Counted from the stretch's first letter, positions 37,670 to 47,647 are shown. The stretch is DNA of 64,000 nucleotides from Muribaculaceae bacterium (GCA_017399915.1 JAFQAS010000059.1:51683-115682); one strand, 5' to 3'. The notes: a model not told the origin generated them from the letters alone. A program made the numbers and translations.

Positions 37670-38752
37670 ATGGTAGATAATCCTTTTTGCGATAGCGAAG
37701 AGTTGGATGATGAAATGCAATTGTTGCCTGAATTAGAACCTGGCGACGATGGTAATGGAATGTATGAGCATTTCAGATTTGTTGCAGAAAAGGGTCAAAC
37801 ATTATTGCGTGTTGATAAATTTTTGGTTGCTCGAATGGAGAAATCATCGCGCAATCGCATTCAACAAGCCGCCGATGCCGGTTGTATATTAGTCAATGGC
37901 AAAGCTGTAAAATCAAATTATAGAGTGAAGCCCTTTGATGTGGTTACTATTGTAATGGATAGGCCACGATATGAGCTTGAAATTATAGCCGAAGATATTC
38001 CCTTAGATATTGTATACGAAGATGAAAGTCTTTTAGTAGTGAACAAGCCACCGGGATTAGTTGTGCATCCAGGGCATGGTAATTACCATGGCACGCTTGT
38101 AAATGCATTGGCATATCACTTCAAAGACAACCCAAACTATGATGTTAATGACCCGCGTATGGGATTGGTGCATCGTATTGACAAGGATACTTCAGGATTG
38201 CTTGTTATTGCAAAAACTCCCGATGCAAAAACTCATTTGGGAAAACAATTTTTTAATAAGACTACAAAGCGTGAATATGTAGCAGTAGTGTGGGGGACTC
38301 CTAACCCCGAAAATGGTCGTATAGAGGGCAATATTGGTCGAAGTTTGAAAGACCGACTCCAAATGACAGTATTCCCTGATGGAGATATGGGAAAACATGC
38401 TGTTACTCACTATGAAACTATTGAGAGTTTTGGTTACGTGTCGGTTGTGAAATGTGTATTAGAAACAGGCCGTACGCACCAAATTCGTGTCCACATGAAA
38501 CACATAGGCCACCCATTGTTAAATGATGCGCGCTATGGTGGTGATCAAATATTACGAGGTACTACGAGTGCTAAATATCGTCAATTCGTTAACAACTGTT
38601 TTGAGTTATGTCCTCGCCAAGCATTACATGCACGAACATTGGGATTTGTACACCCTGAGACCGGTAAAGAGATGTTTTTCACGTCACCTATACCTTCAGA
38701 TATGATATTCATGATTGAGAAGTGGCGTACATATATTGTTGCTAATAGCTAA
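37670..38752 (+). CDS. rluD: RluD-family 23S rRNA pseudouridine synthase
   Basis: 360 residues from the ATG at 37670. An acidic N-terminal extension (about 1-35) precedes the S4 RNA-binding domain (about 45-105, 'LRVDKFLVARMEKSSRNRIQ'). The catalytic domain carries GLVHRIDKDTSGLLVIAK (about 165-182); the Asp in HRIDKDTSG is the catalytic aspartate of the RluA/RluD group. It modifies uridines in helix 69 of 23S rRNA if it is the true RluD ortholog. Other marks are 'VVNKPPGLVVHPG' and 'ETGRTHQIRVHM'. It is co-transcribed with PASTA copy 2. Confidence 0.93.
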   Translation: MVDNPFCDSEELDDEMQLLPELEPGDDGNGMYEHFRFVAEKGQTLLRVDKFLVARMEKSSRNRIQQAADAGCILVNGKAVKSNYRVKPFDVVTIVMDRPRYELEIIAEDIPLDIVYEDESLLVVNKPPGLVVHPGHGNYHGTLVNALAYHFKDNPNYDVNDPRMGLVHRIDKDTSGLLVIAKTPDAKTHLGKQFFNKTTKREYVAVVWGTPNPENGRIEGNIGRSLKDRLQMTVFPDGDMGKHAVTHYETIESFGYVSVVKCVLETGRTHQIRVHMKHIGHPLLNDARYGGDQILRGTTSAKYRQFVNNCFELCPRQALHARTLGFVHPETGKEMFFTSPIPSDMIFMIEKWRTYIVANS

Positions 38753-38801
38753 AATTTTATAAGATTTATACTTTAGATAGTGTAATATGAAGAAAAAATG
38801 C

Positions 38802-38809
38802 TATCTTTG
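38802..38809 (+). promoter_or_regulatory. -7 element of the acyltransferase-folK operon
   Basis: TATCTTTG, full match, 27 bases before the ATG at 38836. Confidence 0.65.
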
Positions 38810-38835
38810 AGAAATAATATAATGATGATGTTATA

Positions 38836-40011
38836 ATGAATACTCAATATACTACACCAGAGGAATTTAAAGATATAGCACCTATTGATGATTGCGAATT
38901 TCAACAACGTATGTCACAATTGGTTAAAGAACCCGGATTTGAGCATGCTATTAAGTATGCCATGCCTGATGTTAATTTCCCAGAATTCGCTCGTGGTTTA
39001 TGCCAAATCGACAATAAAACAGATTTCCAAATCAAAGTAGTAGGTCCGTTTTTGGAAATGCTTGCCATGAAAACAGCTAATGGCTTGTCAATGAGTGGTG
39101 TGGAAAATGTGGATTTCGATAAGTGTTATACCTATATAACTAACCATCGTGATATAGTTCTTGATGCATCGTTTTTAAATGTTTTATTGATAAAAAACGG
39201 GCTTAAGACAACTGAGATTGCAATAGGTGATAATCTGTTGATATATGAATGGATTAGCGAATTGGTAAAGCTTAATAAGAGTTTTATCGTTAAACGCAAT
39301 CTTAGAATGACAAAGGCAATGGAAGCTGCTAAGCAATTGTCGGCTTATATAAATTATGCTATTAACGAAAAGAAAGAGTCGGTGTGGATTGCTCAGCGTG
39401 AAGGTCGTTGTAAGGACTCAAACGATAGAACTCAAGAAAGTTTGATTAAAATGTTGGGTCTTTCGGGGGGACGTGCAATATTGCCTACTATAAAAAAATT
39501 GAATTTGTTACCGGTATCGATTTCGTATGAATATGATCCCAATGACTACTTGAAAGCTCGTGAATTTTTGATGAAGCGAAATAATCCTGATTTCAAGAAA
39601 AGTCAACGAGATGATTTATTGAGCATGGAAACCGGATTATTGCAATATAAAGGTCGAGTACATTTCACAATAGGAAAACCTATCAATCCTCAATTAGAAA
39701 AAGTGTCACCCGATGCCGATAAAGCTGAAGTCGTGAAAGAAGTATGTAAGGCCGTGGATAGTACGATTTATAAAGGTTATCGCATCTATCCGGTAAATTA
39801 TATTGCACTTGATATGCTTGAGGGTACGCATGATTATTGTGAAAAATACACTGTAGAAGAAGTCGAAGCATTTAAGAAATATATAGCTACACAGTTGGCT
39901 AAAAATGAAGATATGCCTAATTTGACAGATGAGGATATGCAATATATGCATCAAATGATGCTTATGATGTATGCTAATCCTTTAAGGAATCAAATTGCCG
40001 TAAATTGTTGA
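38836..40011 (+). CDS. 1-acyl-glycerol-3-phosphate acyltransferase-like protein
   Basis: 391 residues without a signal peptide or clear membrane helix. The acyltransferase block reads 'YITNHRDIVLDASFLNVLLI' near residue 100; the usual HX4D is altered to His-X5-Asp here, with a further Asp two positions after the His. A second block, 'SVWIAQREGRCKDSNDRTQ', corresponds to the glycerophosphate-binding EGR motif. It would acylate a lysophospholipid or related lipid at the inner face of the membrane. It leads a four-gene unit with a phosphoesterase (1-base gap), tex and folK. Confidence 0.85.
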   Translation: MNTQYTTPEEFKDIAPIDDCEFQQRMSQLVKEPGFEHAIKYAMPDVNFPEFARGLCQIDNKTDFQIKVVGPFLEMLAMKTANGLSMSGVENVDFDKCYTYITNHRDIVLDASFLNVLLIKNGLKTTEIAIGDNLLIYEWISELVKLNKSFIVKRNLRMTKAMEAAKQLSAYINYAINEKKESVWIAQREGRCKDSNDRTQESLIKMLGLSGGRAILPTIKKLNLLPVSISYEYDPNDYLKAREFLMKRNNPDFKKSQRDDLLSMETGLLQYKGRVHFTIGKPINPQLEKVSPDADKAEVVKEVCKAVDSTIYKGYRIYPVNYIALDMLEGTHDYCEKYTVEEVEAFKKYIATQLAKNEDMPNLTDEDMQYMHQMMLMMYANPLRNQIAVNC

Positions 40012-40012
40012 G

Positions 40013-41203
40013 ATGCGTCTCCCAATCTTAATAATGATAATATTGATACTGCTCAATACCGCAGTAGATTTCTATATTTTCAAAGTCCTGAAACAAAGAG
40101 TGAAGTATAAATTTGTAAGTAAACTTCATCTTTGGTTATCAATTGCCTTTACTATTGCTGTTATAGTAGTGATTTCATTGCCACGTCGCTCAGGGTCTGA
40201 TGCTTCATTGTTGGCGGTAATGTGGTCACTATTTGCATATATGAGCGTCTATGTGTCAAAATATATTTTTATTGTATTTGACGGCATTGCCTCTATTCCT
40301 CATTTTTGGTTTAAACATCGATGGAAATTTGTGTCGATGTGTGGAATAGCGCTCTCATTCATCACATTTGGATTTATGTGGTGGGGAGCATTGATAAATC
40401 GATATGATATTAATGTCAACGAGGTTGATGTTGAAATCGTGAATCTTCCGGAATCTTTTGATGGATATCGTGTGGCTCAAATATCAGATTTGCATTTAGG
40501 AACCTATCAGAAAGACACGTTGTTTATCTCTACATTAGTTGACAGTATTAATAATCTTGATGTAGATGTTGTTGTGTTTACAGGAGATATAGTAAACCGA
40601 ACAACAAATGAGTTGGCTCCATTTATAACCACATTGTCAAGAATTAAAGCCCGAGATGGAGTTTATTCTATATTAGGCAATCATGATTATGGAGATTATA
40701 GTGATTGGGCATCTGATGAAGATAAAAAAGCGAATAATGATTTGATGAGGGATTATCAATGTAAAATGGGTTGGAATTTATTACTAAATGAAACTCGTTA
40801 TTTAAAACGTGGTAATGATTCAATTGCAGTGATAGGTGTGGAAAATGTAGGAGATCCACCATTTAAAAATTATGGCTCTCTCAAAGATGCTTATCCTAAC
40901 CTTAATGATTCGACAGTGAAAATTTTGCTATCCCACAATCCGGCTCATTGGGAGCGTGAGATAAGCAATCATAATGAACGTAATATTGCATTGACCTTGT
41001 CGGGACATACTCATGCGATGCAAATCTCTTTGTTAGGCATTTCTCCCGCTTCATTCCGTTATAAATATTGGAGTGGTTTATATGCCGATGATTCTAATCG
41101 TCAGAAATTATATGTAAATGTTGGAGTAGGGACAGTTGCTATGCCTATGCGCATAGGAGCTAATCCTGAAATTACCATATTAAAACTAAAAAGACAACAA
41201 TAA
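40013..41203 (+). CDS. Membrane metallophosphoesterase
   Basis: 396 residues. Four N-terminal membrane helices (about 3-140) precede a calcineurin-like phosphoesterase domain. All metal-binding blocks are visible: QISDLHLGTY, FTGDIVNRT, LGNHDYGDY, LSHNPAHW and LSGHTHAMQ. Relatives include YaeI-type lipid or nucleotide phosphoesterases on the membrane; the substrate here is unknown. The ATG at 40013 sits one base after the acyltransferase stop and tex starts 3 bases after its end, so translation is probably coupled. Confidence 0.92.
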   Translation: MRLPILIMIILILLNTAVDFYIFKVLKQRVKYKFVSKLHLWLSIAFTIAVIVVISLPRRSGSDASLLAVMWSLFAYMSVYVSKYIFIVFDGIASIPHFWFKHRWKFVSMCGIALSFITFGFMWWGALINRYDINVNEVDVEIVNLPESFDGYRVAQISDLHLGTYQKDTLFISTLVDSINNLDVDVVVFTGDIVNRTTNELAPFITTLSRIKARDGVYSILGNHDYGDYSDWASDEDKKANNDLMRDYQCKMGWNLLLNETRYLKRGNDSIAVIGVENVGDPPFKNYGSLKDAYPNLNDSTVKILLSHNPAHWEREISNHNERNIALTLSGHTHAMQISLLGISPASFRYKYWSGLYADDSNRQKLYVNVGVGTVAMPMRIGANPEITILKLKRQQ

Positions 41204-41206
41204 ATT

Positions 41207-43339
41207 ATGAATTGTGAGTTTCACAATATAATCGCACAAGAATTAAATATACCACCAAAATCAGTTCAAGCAACAATTACCCTTTTAGACGAAGGTGCTA
41301 CAATCCCTTTTATAAGTCGTTATCGTAAAGAAAAAACAGGAGAACTTGATGAGGTTGCTATTCGTGATATACAGTTGCGTTATCAGAATCTGCAAGAATT
41401 GACTAAACGCAAATCATATATATTAGAAACAATAGAACAGTCAGGAGCTTTAACCATTGAGTTAAAAGACAAAATAAATGCTACATATGATAGCGTTGTT
41501 CTCGAAGACTTGTTTTTGCCATTCAAACCCAAGCGTCGCACCAAAGCATCTATTGCTCGTGAGCGAGGTCTTGAACCCTTGGCAAAAATTATTATGTCGC
41601 AAAATGAAAAAGATATTGAGTCAAGAGCATTTCGATTTGTAAAAAACGAGGTTGAGAGTGTTGACGATGCTATTTCAGGGGCTTTAGATATTATAGCAGA
41701 GTGGGTGAGTGAAAGTGAATCGGCTCGCAATATAGTGAGAAATGTTTTTAATCGTTCTGCGGTAATAACATCAACAATAGCAAAAGGAAAAGAAAACGAA
41801 GCCGAGAACTATTTAAATTATAAGGATTTCAGTCAGCCTTTACGTCATTGTTCGTCATATCGCTATTTAGCAATGCGTAGGGGGGAAGATGAAGGTGTAT
41901 TAAAAGTTTCTATCTCAACCGATGATGAAGCTACACTTGATCGACTTAATAAAATCTTTGTGCGTCGTAATGCTTCTATTCAGTCGGCCCAACTTGTCGA
42001 AAAAGCAGTGAAAGATGGATATAAACGATTACTCCGTCCATCGATTGAAACTGAAGTAGCTTCGGTTGCAAAACAAAAAGCAGATGAGAAAGCAATTGAA
42101 ACATTTGCTGAGAATTTGCGACAGTTGCTTATGGCGCCTCCGTTAGGACATAAGAGAGTAATGGGGTTAGACCCTGGATATAGAACGGGTTGTAAGGTTG
42201 TGTGTCTTGATCAGCAAGGGAATTTGTTACACAATGATGTGATATATCCTTGTCTGCCTAAAAATGATATAAAAGGCGCGTCAAGAAAGGTGAGTTATTT
42301 AGTTGAAGCTTATAAAATAGAGGCTATCGCTCTTGGTAATGGAACTGCAAGTAGAGAAACCGAGCGCTTCTTATCTAATATGCGTTTCCCTCATAAAGTG
42401 CAAGTTTATGTAGTTAACGAAAGTGGAGCATCAATATATTCGGCGTCAAAGGCCGCACGTGAGGAGTTCCCTGATAAAGATGTTACGGTGCGAGGTGCAG
42501 TTTCAATAGGGCGTAGATTAATTGACCCTCTTGCTGAGTTGGTTAAAATTGAGCCTAAATCAATAGGGGTAGGGCAATATCAACATGATGTAGATCAAGC
42601 TAAATTAAAGGAGTCATTAGATTATACCGTGTCAAGTTGTGTGAATTTGGTAGGTGTAAATGTAAATACGGCTTCAACTCAATTACTTTCGTATGTGTCG
42701 GGTATTGGGCCGTTGTTGGCATCTAATATAGTGAAATATCGCAGTGAAAATGGCGATTTTACTTCTCGCACTCAATTAATGAATGTGCCACGTATGGGGT
42801 CAAAGGCATTTCAGCAATGTGCCGGATTTTTGAGAATACCTAATGCCGAAAATCTATTAGATAATACCGCTGTCCACCCCGAAAGTTATGATGTTATAGC
42901 TCGAATCGCCGCCGATGAGCATTGCGATGTTGGTCAATTTATAACAAATAAGGACCTTCATGCAAAAATTGATTTATCGAAATATGTTGATGATAACATT
43001 GGATTGCCAACATTAAAAGATATTATGCAAGAATTAGAGAAGCCCGGACGCGATCCTCGTTCAACTATTAAAGTTCTTGCTTTTGATGAATCATTGAAGA
43101 CTATTGAAGATGTTAAGCCAGGAATGGTAGTGAACGGTATAATAAATAATATTACCGATTTCGGAGCATTTGTTGATATAGGCGTGAAAGAAAGCGGATT
43201 GATTCATGTGTCGCAGTTGTGTGATAAATACATATCTTCACCATCGGAGGTAGTGTCAATTCACCAACATGTAAAAGTCAAGGTTTTAGATGTTGATTTA
43301 TCACGTCGTCGCATATCATTGACAATGAAAGGTGTATAA
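41207..43339 (+). CDS. tex: Tex-family RNA-binding protein
   Basis: 710 residues. The Tex N-domain (about 1-190, 'EGATIPFISRYRKEKTGELD'), a YqgF/RuvC-like nuclease-fold domain (about 315-440, 'GLDPGYRTGCKV'), helix-hairpin-helix motifs ('VNTASTQLLSYVSGIGPLLA', about 480-550) and a C-terminal S1 domain (about 640-708, 'GMVVNGIINNITDFGAFVDI') follow the family order. Tex binds RNA and affects transcription and toxin gene expression in other bacteria. The full expected length is present. It lies between the phosphoesterase and folK in a tight operon. Confidence 0.96.
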   Translation: MNCEFHNIIAQELNIPPKSVQATITLLDEGATIPFISRYRKEKTGELDEVAIRDIQLRYQNLQELTKRKSYILETIEQSGALTIELKDKINATYDSVVLEDLFLPFKPKRRTKASIARERGLEPLAKIIMSQNEKDIESRAFRFVKNEVESVDDAISGALDIIAEWVSESESARNIVRNVFNRSAVITSTIAKGKENEAENYLNYKDFSQPLRHCSSYRYLAMRRGEDEGVLKVSISTDDEATLDRLNKIFVRRNASIQSAQLVEKAVKDGYKRLLRPSIETEVASVAKQKADEKAIETFAENLRQLLMAPPLGHKRVMGLDPGYRTGCKVVCLDQQGNLLHNDVIYPCLPKNDIKGASRKVSYLVEAYKIEAIALGNGTASRETERFLSNMRFPHKVQVYVVNESGASIYSASKAAREEFPDKDVTVRGAVSIGRRLIDPLAELVKIEPKSIGVGQYQHDVDQAKLKESLDYTVSSCVNLVGVNVNTASTQLLSYVSGIGPLLASNIVKYRSENGDFTSRTQLMNVPRMGSKAFQQCAGFLRIPNAENLLDNTAVHPESYDVIARIAADEHCDVGQFITNKDLHAKIDLSKYVDDNIGLPTLKDIMQELEKPGRDPRSTIKVLAFDESLKTIEDVKPGMVVNGIINNITDFGAFVDIGVKESGLIHVSQLCDKYISSPSEVVSIHQHVKVKVLDVDLSRRRISLTMKGV

Positions 43340-43341
43340 TT

Positions 43342-43740
43342 ATGGTAAAGCTTGTTATTAGTCTTGGAAGTAATAGCCATGACCGTCAATGTCAGATGGA
43401 TTTTGCAATTCGTCATTTGAAATCTATATTGAAAAATTTTTTAGTTTCATCTATATATGAAACTCCAGCAATAAATGGGAAAGATGCTCCTTATTTTAAT
43501 GCAGTGGCATTTGCTGAAACTGATTTAAGTATAGAAGAAACAACAGCATTGATGAAGCAATGGGAGCAATCATGTGGACGCACTTCTGAATCAAAACAAC
43601 ATGGGATAATTCCTATCGATCTTGATATAGTTGTGTGGGATAATAAAATAATAAAAGAAAGAGATTTTATTATGCCATATTTCACTAAAGGATATAAGCA
43701 AATAGTTGTATCAGATAAAATCGAGCAAACGAATAGTTGA
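43342..43740 (+). CDS. folK: HPPK, hydroxymethyldihydropterin pyrophosphokinase
   Basis: 132 residues, at the short end for HPPK (usually 130-160). Motifs are ISLGSNSHDRQCQMDFAI, 'SSIYETPAINGKDAPYFNAV' with the substrate-binding region, and 'IPIDLDIVVWD', the metal-binding DLD. It transfers pyrophosphate from ATP to 6-hydroxymethyl-7,8-dihydropterin in folate synthesis. It starts 2 bases after the tex stop and ends only 7 bases from the stop of comEC on the other strand, with no strong terminator between them. Confidence 0.92.
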   Translation: MVKLVISLGSNSHDRQCQMDFAIRHLKSILKNFLVSSIYETPAINGKDAPYFNAVAFAETDLSIEETTALMKQWEQSCGRTSESKQHGIIPIDLDIVVWDNKIIKERDFIMPYFTKGYKQIVVSDKIEQTNS

Positions 43741-43747
43741 AAATATT

Positions 43748-45775
43748 CTATTTTACCCTTTTGTAGAAACCCTTTTCGCGTAGAGATATAAAGGGTATTT
43801 TGTGTGTAGCGCATGAATCAATATATCTATTGATGCGTCTTTTATTCAAGTCCTTACTCAGTAATATTGTGTCGGGAGAAATTGTTTTATATACATCAAT
43901 TATATTGCCTTTATACCCATTGCACACTAACGCATATCGAGGTCTTGTGTCGTATGTCATTACATCGTTATCATTGTCTATGATTGCAATAGCGTCTTCT
44001 CCTATTACAATAAATGGATCGTTGCGAAGAATGTTATTATCTTTAAAGTTATTGCTTACATAAATTAGAGTATCTACGTTTCGCCAGCCCATATAATCTT
44101 TGTATTTCTTCTCACAATTATTCACCACATCAATTGAATCACCTCCGTGGGCTGTACTAATTATATACATCGAAGATGAATCTCGTAAGATTATATTAGT
44201 ATAATATGTGTTTCGAGGAATGTAGTACTCAGAATTAGGATATTGTTCGCGAGAAATTAAACTTATTGTGATTGTAAAAATGACGAAAATAGTTGTGATG
44301 ATGTACCACACTAATCGTTTATGTTTAAGCGATAAATATAAACATGCAACACATCCAAAATAGGGGATTAGTATCCATCCATTGAAGTATATAGTGTCAA
44401 TAGAAGCTCCCGGTAAAGTCGTTATAGAAGTCGTTATCCAATCAATTATATTGTATGCGTAGTCGGTAATGATACATATAAAAGTAGGATCAAATCCCAA
44501 ACCGCTTATAATAATCGCTATTATCCCTCCGATAATAATGATTGGGAGAAGGTATGTTGCAACAATATTTGATATTAAAAAATATATTGGAAAATTGTGG
44601 AAATAAAATGCAGCGATAATCCCTGTCCCAATCATAGCTGATAGAGATACTGTTGCTATGCCTACAAAGTTGTAAAGAATGCGCCTACGCTCATTAATGG
44701 GATTTAGCTTACGAGCAAAAAGTAGAATAGACAAGACTGCAACGAATGATAGTTGAAAGCCTATGTCATGTATTGATAATGGTGAAAATGTTAATATTAA
44801 AATAGCTGCTGCGCATAATGAGTTGATTGGGCTATGATTTCGATGTAATATATTTGATAATAAGAAAATTGTTGCCATTATTACAGCGCGTGTTACTGAA
44901 GGGGATAGCCCTGTCATAATCGCATAAATCCATAAAGCAATAATTGAAATACAATATCTTAATTTACGAAGTCTTAAGGTATCTAAAGGGAATAATGTAA
45001 TAGCAATAACGAGAGAAATTATTCCAACATGTAGGCCACTCAAAGCAAGGATGTGAGCCAGTCCTGAAGTAGAGTATTTTAACCTTTGATCTTCGCTTAG
45101 CATAGAAGTGTCGCCGGTGATAGTGGTATTTAGGAATTCGATGCAATTTTCAGATAATGGCAGGCTTGTTATTATAGATGTAATATGATTTCGCAATTGA
45201 TTTAAATCATTTATAAACGAATCATTGTTGCCTATAACGTAAATATTTTCCGGATCAACAAATGCCGATGTATAAATACCTTGATTGTTGAGAAAATTAA
45301 TTAAGTCAAATTCATCTGGAAGATCTCTGTTGTCTTTTATATTGGTCAATTCTCCAATAAAAGCAAACTTATCCCCCTCTTCTATAATAGGATTTAAGGA
45401 CGGAATTGCTAACGAACATTTAAATTTGCTTAGGTGATAAATAGAATCGCTATCGTTTTTAGAATCAATCTCAGCAATAATGTTACGCATATTATCTCCA
45501 TTTTTTATTTCAAGAGCAGTTGCGTAAAATACTGATTCGTCATTTAGATGTTTTGTAGAAACTGATTGCTGGCCATTTACAATATAACATATCCAACCCA
45601 GTGAAATTGAAAATAGAGTAAAAGAGATAACTTTTTGATTGGAAATATATATGCAAATACCACTTATAAAAGGTATAAGTATATAGATAAAAGGAATATT
45701 TTCTCCTAATATTATGCCAATAATAATGCCTATACATATAGGTAGTAGAGGTATATTTGAAAGAGGAGATTTCAT
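43748..45775 (-). CDS. comEC: ComEC/Rec2-family DNA uptake protein
   Basis: 675 residues. It begins with three membrane segments and a DUF4131 beta domain (about 60-170, 'EEGDKFAFIGELTNIKDNRD'), followed by the multi-helix competence domain (about 210-490, 'YSTSGLAHILALSGLHVGII', 'GLSPSVTRAVIMATIFLLS'). The metallo-beta-lactamase domain of Bacillus ComEC is missing; the last ~170 residues are a small soluble domain, as in other Bacteroidetes. It forms the inner-membrane channel for single-stranded DNA uptake. dprA lies 8 kb away, so two transformation proteins are present. It is the last gene of an aroE-yeiH-comEC run with gaps of 7-8 bases. Confidence 0.9.
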   Translation of the reverse strand: MKSPLSNIPLLPICIGIIIGIILGENIPFIYILIPFISGICIYISNQKVISFTLFSISLGWICYIVNGQQSVSTKHLNDESVFYATALEIKNGDNMRNIIAEIDSKNDSDSIYHLSKFKCSLAIPSLNPIIEEGDKFAFIGELTNIKDNRDLPDEFDLINFLNNQGIYTSAFVDPENIYVIGNNDSFINDLNQLRNHITSIITSLPLSENCIEFLNTTITGDTSMLSEDQRLKYSTSGLAHILALSGLHVGIISLVIAITLFPLDTLRLRKLRYCISIIALWIYAIMTGLSPSVTRAVIMATIFLLSNILHRNHSPINSLCAAAILILTFSPLSIHDIGFQLSFVAVLSILLFARKLNPINERRRILYNFVGIATVSLSAMIGTGIIAAFYFHNFPIYFLISNIVATYLLPIIIIGGIIAIIISGLGFDPTFICIITDYAYNIIDWITTSITTLPGASIDTIYFNGWILIPYFGCVACLYLSLKHKRLVWYIITTIFVIFTITISLISREQYPNSEYYIPRNTYYTNIILRDSSSMYIISTAHGGDSIDVVNNCEKKYKDYMGWRNVDTLIYVSNNFKDNNILRNDPFIVIGEDAIAIIDNDNDVMTYDTRPRYALVCNGYKGNIIDVYKTISPDTILLSKDLNKRRINRYIDSCATHKIPFISLREKGFYKRVK

Positions 45776-45782
45776 GTGTTAC

Positions 45783-46724
45783 CTATTTAATATAGGCATT
45801 AACAACAAAGAAACTGCTAATCCCAATTATAATCCAAAGAGCAATAGCAAGCAATAATGGTTTAAACCCAACATTTTTTATTGAAGAAATTGATAAACTT
45901 GCACCAATCATGAATAGAGTAATAACTAAGCCTCGTTTGGCAAGCCATATTATTGATTTACTGATTTCTTGGGGCAAATAACAATATGTGTTTATAATCA
46001 TTGCAATAATGAAAAGAAAGATAAACCAAGGGATAGAAATTTTACTCGATTTATCTCTAAAAAACATCATTGTAATTAGGGCAAGAGGGATTATCCATAA
46101 TGCACGAGTTAATTTTATTAATGTTGCGGTTTGCAATGCAGTTGCGCCAAAAGCTTCACCTGCACCTACTACCGATGACGTGTCGTGTATTGCTATGGCA
46201 GCCCATGTGCCAAATTGTGTTTCTGTTAAGTTGAAATAATGACCAATAGGAGGGAATATAAAAAGAGCAATTGCATTGAGGATAAAAATAACACCTAATG
46301 ATATTGCCATTTCGTTTTCGTTTGCCTTTATAACGGGTCCTACTGCAGCAATAGCACTCCCACCACATATTGCTGTCCCTGATGCAATGAGATATGAGGT
46401 CTTACGATTGATATGTAGCAGATATCCGATTGTTACACCTAAAATCATTACTCCAAAAACAGATACAATAGTAAAAATCATACCATCATATCCCGATTTA
46501 AGAGATTCTATTATATTCATGCCAAAGCCAAGGCCCACAACCGATGCTTGTAATAGATATTTTGAGGCTTTTTTATTAAACTTTGGGAATGGATTGTTGA
46601 ACACCATTGCATATAAAAGTCCAATAAGTAATGCTAAAGCAGGAGATATATTAAAATTCAACCCCAATAGATTAAATGGGATTAAAATTACAAAAATAAT
46701 TGCGATGTATATAATCTTGTTCAT
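45783..46724 (-). CDS. YeiH-family (UPF0324) putative transporter
   Basis: 313 residues with nine to eleven membrane helices and no signal peptide. The conserved 'SKYLLQASVVGLGFGMNI' and 'SGTAICGGSAIAAVGPVIKA' and 'AIHDTSSVVGAGEAFG' blocks identify the PF03601 family, annotated as putative sulfate exporters. The substrate has not been settled. It sits 8 bases after aroE and 7 before comEC on the same strand; the neighbours give no functional hint. Confidence 0.92.
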   Translation of the reverse strand: MNKIIYIAIIFVILIPFNLLGLNFNISPALALLIGLLYAMVFNNPFPKFNKKASKYLLQASVVGLGFGMNIIESLKSGYDGMIFTIVSVFGVMILGVTIGYLLHINRKTSYLIASGTAICGGSAIAAVGPVIKANENEMAISLGVIFILNAIALFIFPPIGHYFNLTETQFGTWAAIAIHDTSSVVGAGEAFGATALQTATLIKLTRALWIIPLALITMMFFRDKSSKISIPWFIFLFIIAMIINTYCYLPQEISKSIIWLAKRGLVITLFMIGASLSISSIKNVGFKPLLLAIALWIIIGISSFFVVNAYIK

Positions 46725-46732
46725 TTAGTATT

Positions 46733-47491
46733 CTATTGTTGCCATATTTCCCACGCTGCAAATGCTTGAAGTAATAGCATTTCTAAGCCATTTTTTACTA
46801 TTGAACCCTGTTCTTTGGCTTTTTTCATAAATAAAGTTACATCAGGGTTGTATATTAAATCATAACATAAGTGTTCCGGAGTCAATAGTTCGTATGGGAT
46901 ATTCGGACATTTATCTACATGTGGGTACATTCCGATTGGTGAAGTATTTACAATCACCTTATATTTATCCATTATCATAGGGGTTAGCTCTTCATATGTG
47001 AGAGCCCCTTCCTTTTTTGTGCGGGAAACATAAATTGTTTCAATCCCAAGGCTTTTTAACCCGCAAGCAACAGCCTTCGCAGCGCCTCCTGTGCCAAGGA
47101 TTAGTGCATGGGTGTGATGTTGTGCGAGGAGTGGCTTTAGTGAATCGCAGAAACCTATTATGTCGGAATTATATCCTTTAAGTTTTACCTCCCCATTTTT
47201 CCCATTAATAAACTTGATAACATTAACAGCACCTATATTTGTAGCATTTTCATCTATTTCGTCAAGAAAAGGGATAACTTGCTCTTTATAAGGAATTGTA
47301 ACATTAAGACCATTAAGATTTTGATTTTCATTAATAACTTGAGTGATGTCCTCAATTGAAGGAATTTCAAAATTTACATATTGAGCATTAATGCTTTCAG
47401 CTTCAAACTTTTGATTAAAGAAGTTTTCAGAGAAAGAATGACCAAGAGGATATCCTACAAGTCCATACAATTTTTCGGGACGCTTATTCAT
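46733..47491 (-). CDS. aroE: Shikimate dehydrogenase
   Basis: 252 residues from the ATG at 47491; an earlier in-frame ATG at 47527 falls beyond the -7 element (47515-47522), so it is not used. Motifs are YGLVGYPLGHSFSENFFNQK for substrate, NVTIPYKE, with the catalytic Lys, and LGTGGAAKAVACGL for NADP. It reduces 3-dehydroshikimate in the aromatic amino acid pathway. Its length is slightly below average (about 270) but complete. It leads the operon with yeiH and comEC. Confidence 0.95.
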   Translation of the reverse strand: MNKRPEKLYGLVGYPLGHSFSENFFNQKFEAESINAQYVNFEIPSIEDITQVINENQNLNGLNVTIPYKEQVIPFLDEIDENATNIGAVNVIKFINGKNGEVKLKGYNSDIIGFCDSLKPLLAQHHTHALILGTGGAAKAVACGLKSLGIETIYVSRTKKEGALTYEELTPMIMDKYKVIVNTSPIGMYPHVDKCPNIPYELLTPEHLCYDLIYNPDVTLFMKKAKEQGSIVKNGLEMLLLQAFAAWEIWQQ

Positions 47492-47514
47492 ATAATCTCC
47501 ATTTAATTTCAATG

Positions 47515-47522
47515 CAAAAATA
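47515..47522 (-). promoter_or_regulatory. -7 element of aroE
   Basis: TATTTTTG on the minus strand, with a possible TTG -33 box at 47547-47545, 22 bases upstream. Confidence 0.55.
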
Positions 47523-47610
47523 CTCAATTATTGCAATAAATAAGCAATAATCGTAAAATAAAAATGATAAGATGTCAAATTTATTAATGCTTATATATTG
47601 ATTCGTGAGA

Positions 47611-47641
47611 AAATAAAAGCCTGTCGCATTTGCGGCAGACT
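47611..47641 (-). terminator. Terminator of the TlpA-like gene
   Basis: agcctgtcgc pairs with gcggcagact across the loop attt (47618-47641, one mismatch and one G-U). On the minus strand it is followed by TTTATTT. Confidence 0.85.
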
Positions 47642-47647
47642 TGGACG

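Noticed and set aside
43741..43747. Overlap or fusion of folK and comEC
   Set aside because: The stops face each other seven bases apart on opposite strands and both proteins look complete.
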